The notes beneath the pieces were generated by a model. That model made no database searches. It worked only from the letters and a program-made list of their open reading frames with translations, and was not told where the DNA came from. A stretch of 16,297 nt of DNA, taken from NCBI GenBank assembly GCA_030045295.1, contig JASIGD010000368.1, positions 1 to 16,297 on the forward strand, read 5' to 3'. The translations under genes and the position numbers were made by a program. This document shows, one piece after another, positions 1 to 6,952 of this stretch (position 1 is its first letter; each line of letters begins with the position of its first letter). The DNA comes from Streptosporangiaceae bacterium (GTDB lineage: Bacteria > Actinomycetota > Actinomycetes > Streptosporangiales > Streptosporangiaceae).

Positions 1-613
1 CGAGGATGAGCGCGGTCGAGGCGGCACCGGGGTCCTGGTGACCGACGCTGCGCGCCGCCAGGTAGCTCGCACGGCCCTTCCGCGCCTGCATGGGAATGGT
101 ACCGACCGCCGCAATCGCGGCGGCCGCCGCGAGCGCGGACAGGGCATCGTCTTGTGATGCTCCCTCGGCGACGGCCTTGCTGAAAGCCCTGGTCCCCGCC
201 GCGAGCGCGTCGACCATGGTCTTGTCGCCCTCGACAGCGGCGCCGAGCTTCTGGACGCCGGCGAGCGCGGCCTCCAGCGCCGCTGACAGCCCGGGCAGGT
301 CCACGCCGGCGGCGTGTCCCAGGGACTTCCCGGCCCGGCGGAAGGCCATGCCGTACAGCGGCCCAGCAGCGCCGCCGACCGTGGAGATGAGAGTGTTGCC
401 CGTCAAGACCAGGATCCTTCCGGGCGTCATCGGTGCGGCAGCTGTCGGGTCCTGGGTGTGGAGCGCGCCGAGCACTGCCGTGAAGCCGCGGGCCAGGTTG
501 ATCCCGTGATCGGCGTCGCCGATCGCCGCGTCCAGCTGGGTCAGGCGGTCACGGTTGGCCTCGATGACCCTGGCGGCAGACGTTATCCAGGCCCTGAAGA
601 CTTCAGCGTCCAT
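1..613 (-). CDS. dhaL: Dihydroxyacetone kinase, ADP-binding subunit DhaL (3' end cut by window)
   Basis: The minus strand reads open from an ATG at 613 to the window edge (204 codons), so only the last few residues are likely missing (family about 200-215 aa). Family hallmarks are present: GDADHG at residues 32-37 (Mg/ADP site), a GG-rich stretch near 79-83, GDKTMVDAL at 129-137, RKGRASYL at 178-185 and GHQDPGA at 191-197. DhaL carries the nucleotide and, with the substrate-binding DhaK, phosphorylates dihydroxyacetone to DHAP; the phosphate donor is ATP or a PTS protein (DhaM). No DhaK or DhaM is visible here; either could lie beyond the left edge. The gene follows the SdhD-type gene by 111 bp on the same strand, so it may belong to the same unit. 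That placement fits glycerol/dihydroxyacetone use. Family assignment is strong; the donor type is unknown. Confidence 0.9.
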   Translation of the reverse strand, partial: MDAEVFRAWITSAARVIEANRDRLTQLDAAIGDADHGINLARGFTAVLGALHTQDPTAAAPMTPGRILVLTGNTLISTVGGAAGPLYGMAFRRAGKSLGHAAGVDLPGLSAALEAALAGVQKLGAAVEGDKTMVDALAAGTRAFSKAVAEGASQDDALSALAAAAAIAAVGTIPMQARKGRASYLAARSVGHQDPGAASTALIL

Positions 614-724
614 CGTGACTTCTAGCACAACGGGGCGTCGGCTGACTGACATCGCCGATACTCGGCACACACCGGCTCGCAGATCGCGCCGTTCCCCACC
701 GAGGTGCCCTGCATTCCACAGCGG

Positions 725-1117
725 TCAGGTCTTGGCCGCGATCGTGGCGATGAGCCAGAAGCTGTACGCGGCGGTGACGGCGCCGAGGACGGCGACGCCC
801 CAGGTGATCAGCGCCTGACCCCGGCGGCCGAACCCGAAGTCGAGGAGCACGGCCCGCAGCCCGAGCATGGCGTGCCAGATCAGCACGATCACGAACAGGC
901 TCTCGATGGCTAGCACGGCCGGGTTGGACAAGTAGCTCACGACCTGTGCGTAGTCACGCAGCCCGCCCTTGACGACAAAGTGCTGCGCGACGATGTGCAC
1001 GCCGAGTAGGAAGAGGAGCAGGACACCGGAGATGACCTGAAAGATCCAGGCCAGCGAACCGCCGCGGGAAGGCTGCGTCTCGGGCGGACGGGTGGTTTCC
1101 TGTACGGGCGCGGCCAT
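725..1117 (-). CDS. SdhD-type membrane anchor subunit of a succinate dehydrogenase-like complex
   Basis: 130 aa with three predicted membrane segments (about 22-44, 67-90 and 100-125). The first holds Q27, S30-G31, H41 and H46; the second ends in a WHAMLGLR stretch (H82, R88). This resembles the small cytochrome b/anchor subunit of succinate dehydrogenase or fumarate reductase, where histidines ligate haem b and Ser/Arg residues line the quinone site. It starts one base after the stop of the SdhC-type gene and is surely cotranscribed with it. No SdhA flavoprotein is in the operon; the flavoprotein upstream is GlpA-like. I infer that it anchors a glycerol-3-phosphate:quinone oxidoreductase. 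Alternatively it pairs with an SdhA encoded elsewhere. Family call is good, substrate inferred. Confidence 0.78.
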   Translation of the reverse strand: MAAPVQETTRPPETQPSRGGSLAWIFQVISGVLLLFLLGVHIVAQHFVVKGGLRDYAQVVSYLSNPAVLAIESLFVIVLIWHAMLGLRAVLLDFGFGRRGQALITWGVAVLGAVTAAYSFWLIATIAAKT

Positions 1118-1118
1118 C

Positions 1119-1529
1119 TTAGATCACTCCGAACATTGCGAGCACCACCACCAGGTAAAGGACGGCGCTAGCTGACATCGCGGCCGTGAACCAGGCCTTC
1201 TGATGACGGACCCCCACGCCGGTTCCCACCAGGGCGAGCCGGATCCCGTTCAGCCCGTGCACGAGGATGAACAAGATCAGCAGCGACTCCAGCGCCAGGA
1301 AGTAGTGGTTCTTGAACAGGTGAAGCACGCTCGCCCATGACCCCGGGCCCTCGGTGAGCAGGTAGAGCACGCCGAGGTGAAGGTACAGGTAGGCGATCAG
1401 CAGCAGGCCGGTGACGCGGTTGGTGACGAACGCCACCGAGCCCAGGTGACGGCCTTTGAGCCTGGCCCAGCCGGCTGCGCCGCGCAGCGGGTTGCCCGCC
1501 GGGCGCCCGGTCCGCGTCGTCGCGCTCAT
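1119..1529 (-). CDS. SdhC-type cytochrome b membrane subunit
   Basis: 136 aa. The start chosen is the ATG at 1529, which overlaps the stop of the SdhB-type gene as ATGA; the open frame extends further upstream but only inside sdhB. N37-R38-V39-T40-G41 followed by YLYLHL (H51) matches the SdhC signature of an Arg-x-Thr-Gly turn leading into the first haem-ligating helix. A second segment holds HGLNGIR (H91), the other typical SdhC motif, and a third hydrophobic segment ends the protein. SdhC/SdhD dimers pass electrons from the iron-sulphur subunit to menaquinone. Here the electrons would come from a GlpA-type flavoprotein if the operon works as a unit. Strong family call; partner inferred from gene order. 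Confidence 0.82.
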   Translation of the reverse strand: MSATTRTGRPAGNPLRGAAGWARLKGRHLGSVAFVTNRVTGLLLIAYLYLHLGVLYLLTEGPGSWASVLHLFKNHYFLALESLLILFILVHGLNGIRLALVGTGVGVRHQKAWFTAAMSASAVLYLVVVLAMFGVI

Positions 1530-2299
1530 CGTTCTCGCCTGCCCCGCCGGGCCAGCCGGCCCAGCTTCCGCTTGGTGAGTTCCCGCCGCAGCGCCATCGT
1601 GGCCCCGGCCGGATCCGCTCCGGACGGGCAGGCCTGCGTGCACTCGAAGCTGGCGTGGCAGCGCCAGCAGCCCTGCTCGTCGTCAGCCCAGGCGAGCACC
1701 TGCGACGCGTCGGCCCCGCGAGGCTCGGCTACCGTGCGCCAGGCCGCGGTCAGCGCGGCCGGCCCGAGGTAGAGGGAATCGGAGCCGGCGATGGGGCACG
1801 CCGACACGCACAAGCCGCATTCGATGCAGTCTTCGTACCTGGCGAACCAGGGGGCTTGGCGCCCTTCCTGTCCGGCCAGCTGGTCGTCCTGCCTGACCAG
1901 CGGCCGCCCGGCTGGCTCCAAACTGTCGTACAGGTCGCGCATGTCGACTACGAGGTCGTGCTCGACGTGGGCATTAGCGAGCGGCCGGACCAGCACGGGC
2001 CCAGGGCGGAGGCTGGCCAGCTTGGTGACGCAGGCCAGGACTTCGCGCCCGTTCACCCGCATGCCGCAGGTGCCGCAGGACGCATGGCAGCATGAGTACC
2101 GGAAGGTCAGCGACCGGTCGTGGTGGCTGCGGATCTCGCGTAGCGCGTCGAGCAGCGTCGTGTCTGGTCCGACGGCAACGTCGAACTCGTCGATGTGCGC
2201 GCGCTCGGCACCATGCCGCTGCCTGGATATCCGGATCCTGCGTGTCTGCGTCCCCGCCGCTTGCTGGCCGGAGAGGTGCTGTTGCTCAGTCGCGGTCAT
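1526..2299 (-). CDS. SdhB-type iron-sulphur subunit in a GlpA operon
   Basis: 257 aa from the ATG at 2299, which overlaps the glpA end by 14 bp; the longer open frame upstream lies inside glpA and is a shadow. All SdhB/FrdB cluster ligands are present. The [2Fe-2S] motif is C70-x4-C75-x2-C78 with C90. The ferredoxin part has C158, C161, C164, C168 (CIECGLCVSACP) and C214, C220, C224 (RCHASFECTQACP), the spacing used for one [4Fe-4S] and one [3Fe-4S] cluster. An extra Cys (C71) replaces the usual Arg after C70. The protein should carry electrons from a flavoprotein to the SdhC/D anchor. E. coli GlpC, the usual GlpA partner, instead has CCG-type cysteine-rich domains, which are absent here. It may be annotated as succinate dehydrogenase, but no SdhA is adjacent. 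Confidence 0.85.
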   Translation of the reverse strand: MTATEQQHLSGQQAAGTQTRRIRISRQRHGAERAHIDEFDVAVGPDTTLLDALREIRSHHDRSLTFRYSCCHASCGTCGMRVNGREVLACVTKLASLRPGPVLVRPLANAHVEHDLVVDMRDLYDSLEPAGRPLVRQDDQLAGQEGRQAPWFARYEDCIECGLCVSACPIAGSDSLYLGPAALTAAWRTVAEPRGADASQVLAWADDEQGCWRCHASFECTQACPSGADPAGATMALRRELTKRKLGRLARRGRRER

Positions 2300-3479
2300 A
2301 ACGCCCGCCTCGTTCCCGGTAGTAGGCCGCGTGCGGCGCCAGGACCGTCTGGGCCGTCCGGCAGCTGGCGTCGATGCCCAGCTTGGCGCAGACCACGTCG
2401 GCGGCTGTCTCGGCCATCGAGCGCAGGGTAGTGGCCTTACCGCCAGTGATCGTGACCAGTCCTTCCACGCCTTCGGTCTGCTTGTGGTCGAAGCATTGGA
2501 ACGTCCGGGAAAGCTCCCGGCCGGTGCTCGCCGCGCCGCCGCCGACCAGCGGGCGCACAGCCGACCAGGCCGACCGGCGCTCCGCCGTGGCAATGGCCGG
2601 GATGAGCTTGGCGCCCTCGGCGTACATCAGGGCCACGTGCTCGGCCGGCACCGGCGGGACATCGGGATCGTCCACGACCCACGAGGTAGTGCCCACGACC
2701 GACAGCCCGCGCTGCGGGACGATGATGTCGCCGTCCGCGGAGGAGTGCAGCCGGTTCAGGACCCGGGCGCAATATCGCCCTCGTACGGCGAGCAGCACCC
2801 CGGGAGACAGGCGCATCGGCACGGTGACGTCGGCCATCTTGCCGATCTGCCCGGACCAGGGTCCGGCCGCGTTCACCACCAGGTCCGCCCGAAGCTCGTA
2901 GTCCCGTTCGGTGACCAGGTCCCGGGCCAGCACGCCCGACACCGTCCGCGACGCACAGACCAGACCGGTTACTTCGGTGAAAGTCCGCAGGTCGGCGCCA
3001 TTTCGCTGGGCCGTGGCAAAGAACCGCAGGACCAGCCGCATGGGGTCGACGGTGGCATCTGGCACCTCGACCGCCAACTTGGCGTCCGGATTGAGGCCCG
3101 GCTCCATCTGGTGCGCTGCGTCGGCGTTGTGCACGGTGGTCGGGATGCCGCAGGCCTCGCACGCATCGAGGAACGGGTTCAAGTAGTCCATGTCGTCCTC
3201 GGTCAGCGCGACGAACAGGCCGCCGTTCTCTTCGAACGAACCGGGCGCGATCCGACGCAGTAGCTGGTTTTCCTTGATGCACTCGATCGCCGACTCCCGG
3301 TCGCCGACGGCGTAGCGCGCACCGCAGTGCAGCAGCCCATGATGCCTACCGGTCGTACCCGAGGTGAGCTCGCCGCGTTCCAGCAAGGTAACGTGCAGGC
3401 CGCGCAGCGCCAGGTCATGGGCGACGCCTGCCCCGGTGGCCCCGCCACCAATAACCACGACGCGCGCCATTGCGGTCAT
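2286..3479 (-). CDS. glpA: GlpA-type FAD-dependent glycerol-3-phosphate dehydrogenase, short form
   Basis: 397 aa from the ATG at 3479, chosen because GGAG lies 6 nt upstream; a GTG at 3491 would place that GGAG inside the gene. The N-terminus has the FAD Rossmann motif GGGATG (residues 11-16), then GTTGRHHGLLHCGARYAV (41-58), the signature of GlpA rather than aerobic GlpD. GGKATT at 346-351 is the conserved C-terminal FAD-contact region. E. coli GlpA is about 540 aa with a C-terminal BFD-like [2Fe-2S] domain; this protein stops right after the catalytic DAO domain and lacks it. The stop overlaps the start of an SdhB-type gene, followed by SdhC- and SdhD-type genes, which suggests a membrane complex oxidising glycerol-3-phosphate to DHAP. 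A related 2-hydroxyacid oxidase (LhgO-like) is possible but fits the motif less well. Confidence 0.82.
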   Translation of the reverse strand: MTAMARVVVIGGGATGAGVAHDLALRGLHVTLLERGELTSGTTGRHHGLLHCGARYAVGDRESAIECIKENQLLRRIAPGSFEENGGLFVALTEDDMDYLNPFLDACEACGIPTTVHNADAAHQMEPGLNPDAKLAVEVPDATVDPMRLVLRFFATAQRNGADLRTFTEVTGLVCASRTVSGVLARDLVTERDYELRADLVVNAAGPWSGQIGKMADVTVPMRLSPGVLLAVRGRYCARVLNRLHSSADGDIIVPQRGLSVVGTTSWVVDDPDVPPVPAEHVALMYAEGAKLIPAIATAERRSAWSAVRPLVGGGAASTGRELSRTFQCFDHKQTEGVEGLVTITGGKATTLRSMAETAADVVCAKLGIDASCRTAQTVLAPHAAYYRERGGRYDRD

Positions 3480-3547
3480 CGCCTGCTCCACGGAAACCGG
3501 CCCTAAGGATTAGCCACATGATCACCACGGCGGGACAGCCGGTTCCA

Positions 3548-3561
3548 GGGACAAACGTCCC
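3548..3561. other. Small perfect hairpin downstream of pqqE
   Basis: GGGAC-AAAC-GTCCC forms a 5-bp stem with a 4-base loop in the 243-bp gap between pqqE and glpA. There is no T-run after it, so it is only a weak terminator candidate for the pqq operon. It could equally be part of the glpA leader. Confidence 0.25.
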
Positions 3562-3593
3562 GTCCCGGGCAGGCATTGGGCCGCAAGTCCGCT

Positions 3594-3640
3594 GACCTGG
3601 TATTTGACCTGGTGGGCCGTACTGAATCTGAACCAGGTTC
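3594..3640 (-). promoter_or_regulatory. Operator-like repeats upstream of glpA
   Basis: In the gap between pqqE and glpA there are two direct copies of GACCTGG (3594-3600 and 3606-3612, 12 bp start to start, about one helical turn) and, 18 bp further on, the near-perfect palindrome GAACC-A-GGTTC (3630-3640), which shares the core CCAGGT/ACCTGG. Three related half-sites in 47 bp, 114-160 bp from the glpA start, look like a regulator binding region. No regulator for this unit is in the window, and no clear -10/-35 pair was identified nearby. Confidence 0.35.
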
Positions 3641-3722
3641 GGCGGCGTCTCTCGAAAAGGTGCAAGGCGGTCCGCGCCGGCCGTGGTCGTCGAGACGGAC
3701 GCCGCTGGCAGCTGGTCACTCC

Positions 3723-4814
3723 TTACACTGAGCGGCTTGGATGCGGTCGGGCAGTGAGTACCGCTGCAGGTAGCCGCGCCACCTCGTTGGCAGCCTCCAC
3801 CGCCTGGGCCACGATCGCGTGATCGGGGGAGAGGTGGCAGACCGGATCGGTGCGGGCGGCGTTGCCAGTGAGCAGGAATGCCTGGCAGCGGCAACCGCCG
3901 AAGTCGAGGTCGCGGCGATCGCAGCTCCGGCAGGGGTCCGGCATCCAGTCAGTCCCGCGGAAGCTCTGGAAAATAGGCGAGTGCTCCCAGATCCAGGCCA
4001 GGGAATGGTCACGCACGCTGACCCGGGGGAGAGGCAAGTTGTGGGCGGTGGGGCACGGCAGAGTATCCCCGTTGGGCACTACGGTGAGCTGCCGCCGACC
4101 CCAGCCGCCCATGCAGGGCTTGGGATACCGGCTGTAGTAATCGGGGACGACGTAGATGATCTCCATCTGTCCCTTCAGGCGTGCGTGCGCTGCGCGCACC
4201 GCCACCTCGGCCCGCTCGAGCTGAGCCCTGCTCGGCAGGAGCGCGTCTCGGTTGCGCCAGGCCCAGCCGTAGTACTGGGTATTGGCCAGCTCGATACGGT
4301 CGGCGCCCAGTTCCTCGGCTAGGTCAAGGATGCGGGCGACCCTGTCGATGTTGTGACGGTGCAGAACCACGTTCAACGTGAGGGGCCAGCCCAGCTCCTT
4401 CACGAGCCGGGCTGCCGTTATCTTGCGCGCGAAGGATGGCGTGCCGGCGATGCGGTCAGACAGCGTTGGCTCATCCGCCTGGATACTGATCTGCACGTGA
4501 TCAAGGCCTGCACTCCGCAACTGCTCGGCCCGGCGGGATGAGAGGCCGAGCGCGCTCGTGATCAGGTTCGTATACAGGCCCAGGTCGGTGGCGGTGCGGG
4601 TGATCTCGACCAGGTCGCGGCGCTGGAGCGGCTCACCACCAGACAAGTGAAGCTGCAGCACGCCCAGCTCCCTGGCCTCGGCCAGGACTCTTTGCCACTC
4701 TGCCGTGGTCAGTTCCTCCCGGTAGCCGTCGAGGTTGAGCGGGTTGGAGCAGTACGGGCAGTGCAGCGGGCAGGCGTAGGTGAGCTCAGCCAGCAATCCG
4801 AACGGTCTATCCAT
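3723..4814 (-). CDS. pqqE: PqqA peptide cyclase (radical SAM enzyme PqqE)
   Basis: 363 aa from the ATG at 4814, which overlaps the pqqD stop by 8 bp; the open frame continues upstream only as a pqqD shadow. The radical SAM motif C15-x3-C19-x2-C22 sits in LAELTYACPLHCPYCSNPL, the typical PqqE N-terminus, and GGEP follows at 59-62. The C-terminal SPASM region holds C234, C254, C295, C298, C308, C310 and C326, enough for two auxiliary iron-sulphur clusters. PqqE makes the carbon-carbon bond between the Glu and Tyr side chains of PqqA, with PqqD delivering the peptide. The length matches the family. It is the last gene of the pqq set. Confidence 0.96.
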   Translation of the reverse strand: MDRPFGLLAELTYACPLHCPYCSNPLNLDGYREELTTAEWQRVLAEARELGVLQLHLSGGEPLQRRDLVEITRTATDLGLYTNLITSALGLSSRRAEQLRSAGLDHVQISIQADEPTLSDRIAGTPSFARKITAARLVKELGWPLTLNVVLHRHNIDRVARILDLAEELGADRIELANTQYYGWAWRNRDALLPSRAQLERAEVAVRAAHARLKGQMEIIYVVPDYYSRYPKPCMGGWGRRQLTVVPNGDTLPCPTAHNLPLPRVSVRDHSLAWIWEHSPIFQSFRGTDWMPDPCRSCDRRDLDFGGCRCQAFLLTGNAARTDPVCHLSPDHAIVAQAVEAANEVARLPAAVLTARPHPSRSV

Positions 4815-5103
4815 GGCCGGCCTGCACGCATCCCTTGGCGGCGAGTCCGGCCAGGAAGAGCCGCACCTCGTCGTCGTCCACGCGGTCATACAGTCCGCGC
4901 AGCTCGGCCACGATCTCGGTCACCGTCCGCTTCCCATCGCACAGGCCGAGGATGGTCGCGCCCGTGCCGTTCACGACGGTGACCGCCTCCGGCGTCAGCA
5001 GCACGTGCCGCTCTCGCACTGGGTCGAACGTCAGCCGGACATGCGGCGCCAGGCGGGGGCGGTCAGCATCGCTATCGGTCTGCATAGGCCCGGTCGATGG
5101 CAT
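4807..5103 (-). CDS. pqqD: PQQ peptide chaperone PqqD
   Basis: 98 aa. The start at 5103 is preferred because a GGAG lies 8 nt upstream; an ATG at 5085 would give 92 aa. The start overlaps the pqqC end by 32 bp and the stop overlaps the pqqE start. The sequence follows PqqD: a basic N-terminus leading to [17 protein letters not shown], then [15 protein letters not shown] and a [11 protein letters not shown] helix, ending in a short acidic region and a small helix. PqqD is a RiPP recognition element that binds the PqqA leader and presents it to PqqE. It is a separate protein here, not fused to PqqC or PqqE as in some organisms. Confidence 0.93.
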   Translation of the reverse strand: MPSTGPMQTDSDADRPRLAPHVRLTFDPVRERHVLLTPEAVTVVNGTGATILGLCDGKRTVTEIVAELRGLYDRVDDDEVRLFLAGLAAKGCVQAGHG

Positions 5104-5764
5104 CGAGCATGCTCCACAGAACGTCGCACTTGAAGGACAGTGCCGCCACCGCTGCTGCCTGCTCCTCGGGCGTCCGGCAGTACTCTGTCACCACCTGCAA
5201 GGCGTGCTCGGAGTCGCGCGGAGCCTGCGTCAGGCGGGCCCGGAAGTAGGTAAGCCCCTGACGATCGATCCAGGGGTAGCAGCGCTCGAAGGCGGCGAGG
5301 CGATCGGCCATCAGGTCCGGCGCGAACAGCTCAGTCAGCGAGGACGCCACCGCCTCGACCCACGCCCGCGTGCGGGCGAAGGTGACGTAGGCATCAACGG
5401 CGAACCGCACCCCCGGGACAACGTGCCGTTCGTCCAGTATCTCCTCCCGCGTCAACTCCACCGCCTCGCCCAAGCGCAGCCACGCCTCGATACCACCCTC
5501 CCCGTCCGCTGCCCCGTCGTGGTCGATGATGCGCCGGATCCAGCGGCGGCGTACCTCGCGGTCGGGGCAGTTGGCGAGGATGGCGGCATCCTTGCGGGGA
5601 ATGTTCTCCTGATAGTAGAAGCGATTGGCCACCCAGCCCTGGATCTGCCAGCGACTCAGCGCTCCCTCGTTCATCTTCCGGTGAAAGGGATGCCGATCGT
5701 GATAACGCTGGGAGTGCGCGCGTAGCGCTGACACGAAGCTGTCGGTTTCCAGTACCGTCACCAT
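5072..5764 (-). CDS. pqqC: Pyrroloquinoline-quinone synthase PqqC
   Basis: 230 aa, starting 5 bp after the pqqB stop with GAGGG just upstream of the ATG. The all-helical PqqC/TenA-like fold is recognised from [20 protein letters not shown], then [25 protein letters not shown], and the C-terminal [19 protein letters not shown] region. PqqC carries out the last step, ring closure and oxygen-dependent oxidation of AHQQ to PQQ, without metal or cofactor. The size is slightly below the usual 240-255 aa with no obvious gap in the core motifs. Confidence 0.96.
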   Translation of the reverse strand: MVTVLETDSFVSALRAHSQRYHDRHPFHRKMNEGALSRWQIQGWVANRFYYQENIPRKDAAILANCPDREVRRRWIRRIIDHDGAADGEGGIEAWLRLGEAVELTREEILDERHVVPGVRFAVDAYVTFARTRAWVEAVASSLTELFAPDLMADRLAAFERCYPWIDRQGLTYFRARLTQAPRDSEHALQVVTEYCRTPEEQAAAVAALSFKCDVLWSMLDAIDRAYADR

Positions 5765-5769
5765 GGCCC

Positions 5770-6675
5770 TCAGATCTGCAGTTCCAGTCCGTCCACGGCA
5801 ACTTCCATGCCGTGCTCCTCGACGGTCCGCCGCTCCGGCGAATCCTCAAGCAGGATCGGATTGGTGTTGTTGATATGGACGTAGATCTTGCGCTCGATAG
5901 GGAGCGCGGACAGCAGCGCAAGGCTGCCATCGGAACCGTCGATCGGCAGGTGCCCCATCTCGCGCGCCGTCTTGCTGGCCATGCCGAGCCGGATCAGCTC
6001 ATCGTCTTGCCAGCAGGTTCCGTCGATGAGCAGGCAGGCGCAGTCATTTAGCCGGCCGCTTACCGCCGCCGTCAACTCCTGTACGGCCGGCAGGTATACC
6101 ACTGACCGGCCGCTTCGCTGGTCGGTCAGCCGGTAGCCGACGACCCGTCCTTTCCTTTCGCCGGGGCCGAACCGAGCCCGTTTCCTCGTGGGGACGTCGA
6201 AGGCCCGGTACGACAGCTCGTCGCCCAGCGATACGTCGGCTCCCGGGATGACCGGCTGCCACTCGACCGGACAATAGGCATCGAGCGTCCGGAGCAACGA
6301 CGTCCCGTCGTACAGCGTGTCGCGGGTCGCCTCGGTGGCGTGCACGACCAGGCCGCGTCCCTCCCGAAGCAGCAGCAGGCCCAGCGTGTGATCGAGCTCG
6401 GCGTCCGTTAGCAGGACGGCCCGGATGGGGGCGACCCGGCCGCCGTCCGGGCCGTCAGAGGGGTACAGGGCCGGGCAGGACTCAATCTGGGCGTGTATAT
6501 CGGGTGAGGCGTTGAGCAGGAACCATTGCCGGTAGTCGGGGCTCACGGCGATCGATGACTGGGTGCGCGGACGTGCGGGCCGGGATCCGTCCCGCACCGC
6601 CCGGCACGGAGGGCAAGTGCAATTCCACTGCGGGAATCCTCCTCCCGCTGCCGATCCCAGCACTCGCACCCACAC
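5770..6675 (-). CDS. pqqB: PQQ biosynthesis protein PqqB (metallo-beta-lactamase fold)
   Basis: The open frame begins at an ATG at 6786, but that would overlap pqqA and add 37 residues unlike PqqB. The family starts a few residues before [14 protein letters not shown], so I place the start at the GTG at 6675 (301 aa), with GGAGG about 14 nt upstream; the GTG at 6669 is the alternative. After the start come [12 protein letters not shown] and a C19-x-C21-x2-C24 cluster, then [19 protein letters not shown], the PqqB version of the metallo-beta-lactamase metal region. PqqB is thought to hydroxylate the Tyr ring of the processed Glu-Tyr intermediate. The start is uncertain; the family is not. Confidence 0.93.
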   Translation of the reverse strand: MWVRVLGSAAGGGFPQWNCTCPPCRAVRDGSRPARPRTQSSIAVSPDYRQWFLLNASPDIHAQIESCPALYPSDGPDGGRVAPIRAVLLTDAELDHTLGLLLLREGRGLVVHATEATRDTLYDGTSLLRTLDAYCPVEWQPVIPGADVSLGDELSYRAFDVPTRKRARFGPGERKGRVVGYRLTDQRSGRSVVYLPAVQELTAAVSGRLNDCACLLIDGTCWQDDELIRLGMASKTAREMGHLPIDGSDGSLALLSALPIERKIYVHINNTNPILLEDSPERRTVEEHGMEVAVDGLELQI

Positions 6676-6706
6676 GTCGATCCGCAGTCCCTCCGGAAGG
6701 GCGAAG

Positions 6707-6734
6707 GGGCGCCGGACGGCATCGCCCGGCGCCC
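6707..6734 (-). promoter_or_regulatory. Perfect 9-bp GC hairpin between pqqA and pqqB
   Basis: GGGCGCCGG (6707-6715) and CCGGCGCCC (6726-6734) are exact reverse complements with a 10-base loop. On the transcribed minus strand the stem starts 6 nt after the pqqA stop and ends about 30 nt before the pqqB start. No U-run follows, so it is more likely a partial attenuator or an mRNA 3'-end stabiliser that keeps pqqA product higher than pqqB-E product than a full terminator. Confidence 0.5.
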
Positions 6735-6740
6735 GCTCCG

Positions 6741-6869
6741 TTAGTCCCAGTCGTTGTCCTTCCAGACGCCCATGTAGGCGCTGCACTCGGCGGACACCCC
6801 GATCTCCTGGGCCTCAGGGGTCTCCCATACATGCCGCTGGGGTCGGGGGACGAAGTCCTTTCGGTCCAT
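6741..6869 (-). CDS. pqqA: PQQ precursor peptide PqqA
   Basis: 42 aa from the ATG at 6869, with an excellent ribosome site (AAGGAGGTG ending 5 nt before the ATG). The open frame continues upstream without a better start. The conserved Glu-x3-Tyr that becomes PQQ is E28-C-S-A-Y32, within EIGVSAECSAYMG; the part before it is the leader bound by PqqD. PqqA in proteobacteria is 23-29 aa; this longer leader is a feature of the present protein and may be usual in high-GC Gram-positives. It lies 83 bp after the dehydrogenase gene and starts the pqqABCDE order. The strong ribosome site fits a stoichiometric precursor. Confidence 0.95.
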   Translation of the reverse strand: MDRKDFVPRPQRHVWETPEAQEIGVSAECSAYMGVWKDNDWD

Positions 6870-6907
6870 GGCTTCACCTCCTTCTCGCCGTTTCGTGGAC
6901 GGGTTCT

Positions 6908-6932
6908 GCCGGATCCATTCGCGGCCGGATCC
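6908..6932. repeat. Direct repeat GCCGGATCC in the dehydrogenase-pqqA gap
   Basis: GCCGGATCC occurs at 6908-6916 and 6924-6932, 16 bp apart start to start, in the 83-bp gap between the PQQ dehydrogenase stop and pqqA. Since GGATCC is self-complementary the copies can also pair as a hairpin. It could be a partial terminator or processing site between the two genes. Confidence 0.35.
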
Positions 6933-6952
6933 GTTTGGCGGCGGACGCTGCG

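Noticed and set aside
90..509. Plus-strand Ala/Ser-rich frame at the left edge
   Set aside because: The minus strand over the same bases is DhaL with its active-site motifs.
1791..3263. 490-codon plus-strand open frame opposite glpA and the SdhB-type gene
   Set aside because: No domain is visible, it has shadow composition, and the opposite strand carries well-conserved proteins.
3594..3640. Reading the repeats as a CRISPR or mobile element end
   Set aside because: Only two short direct copies and one palindrome, no spacers, no transposase or target duplication.
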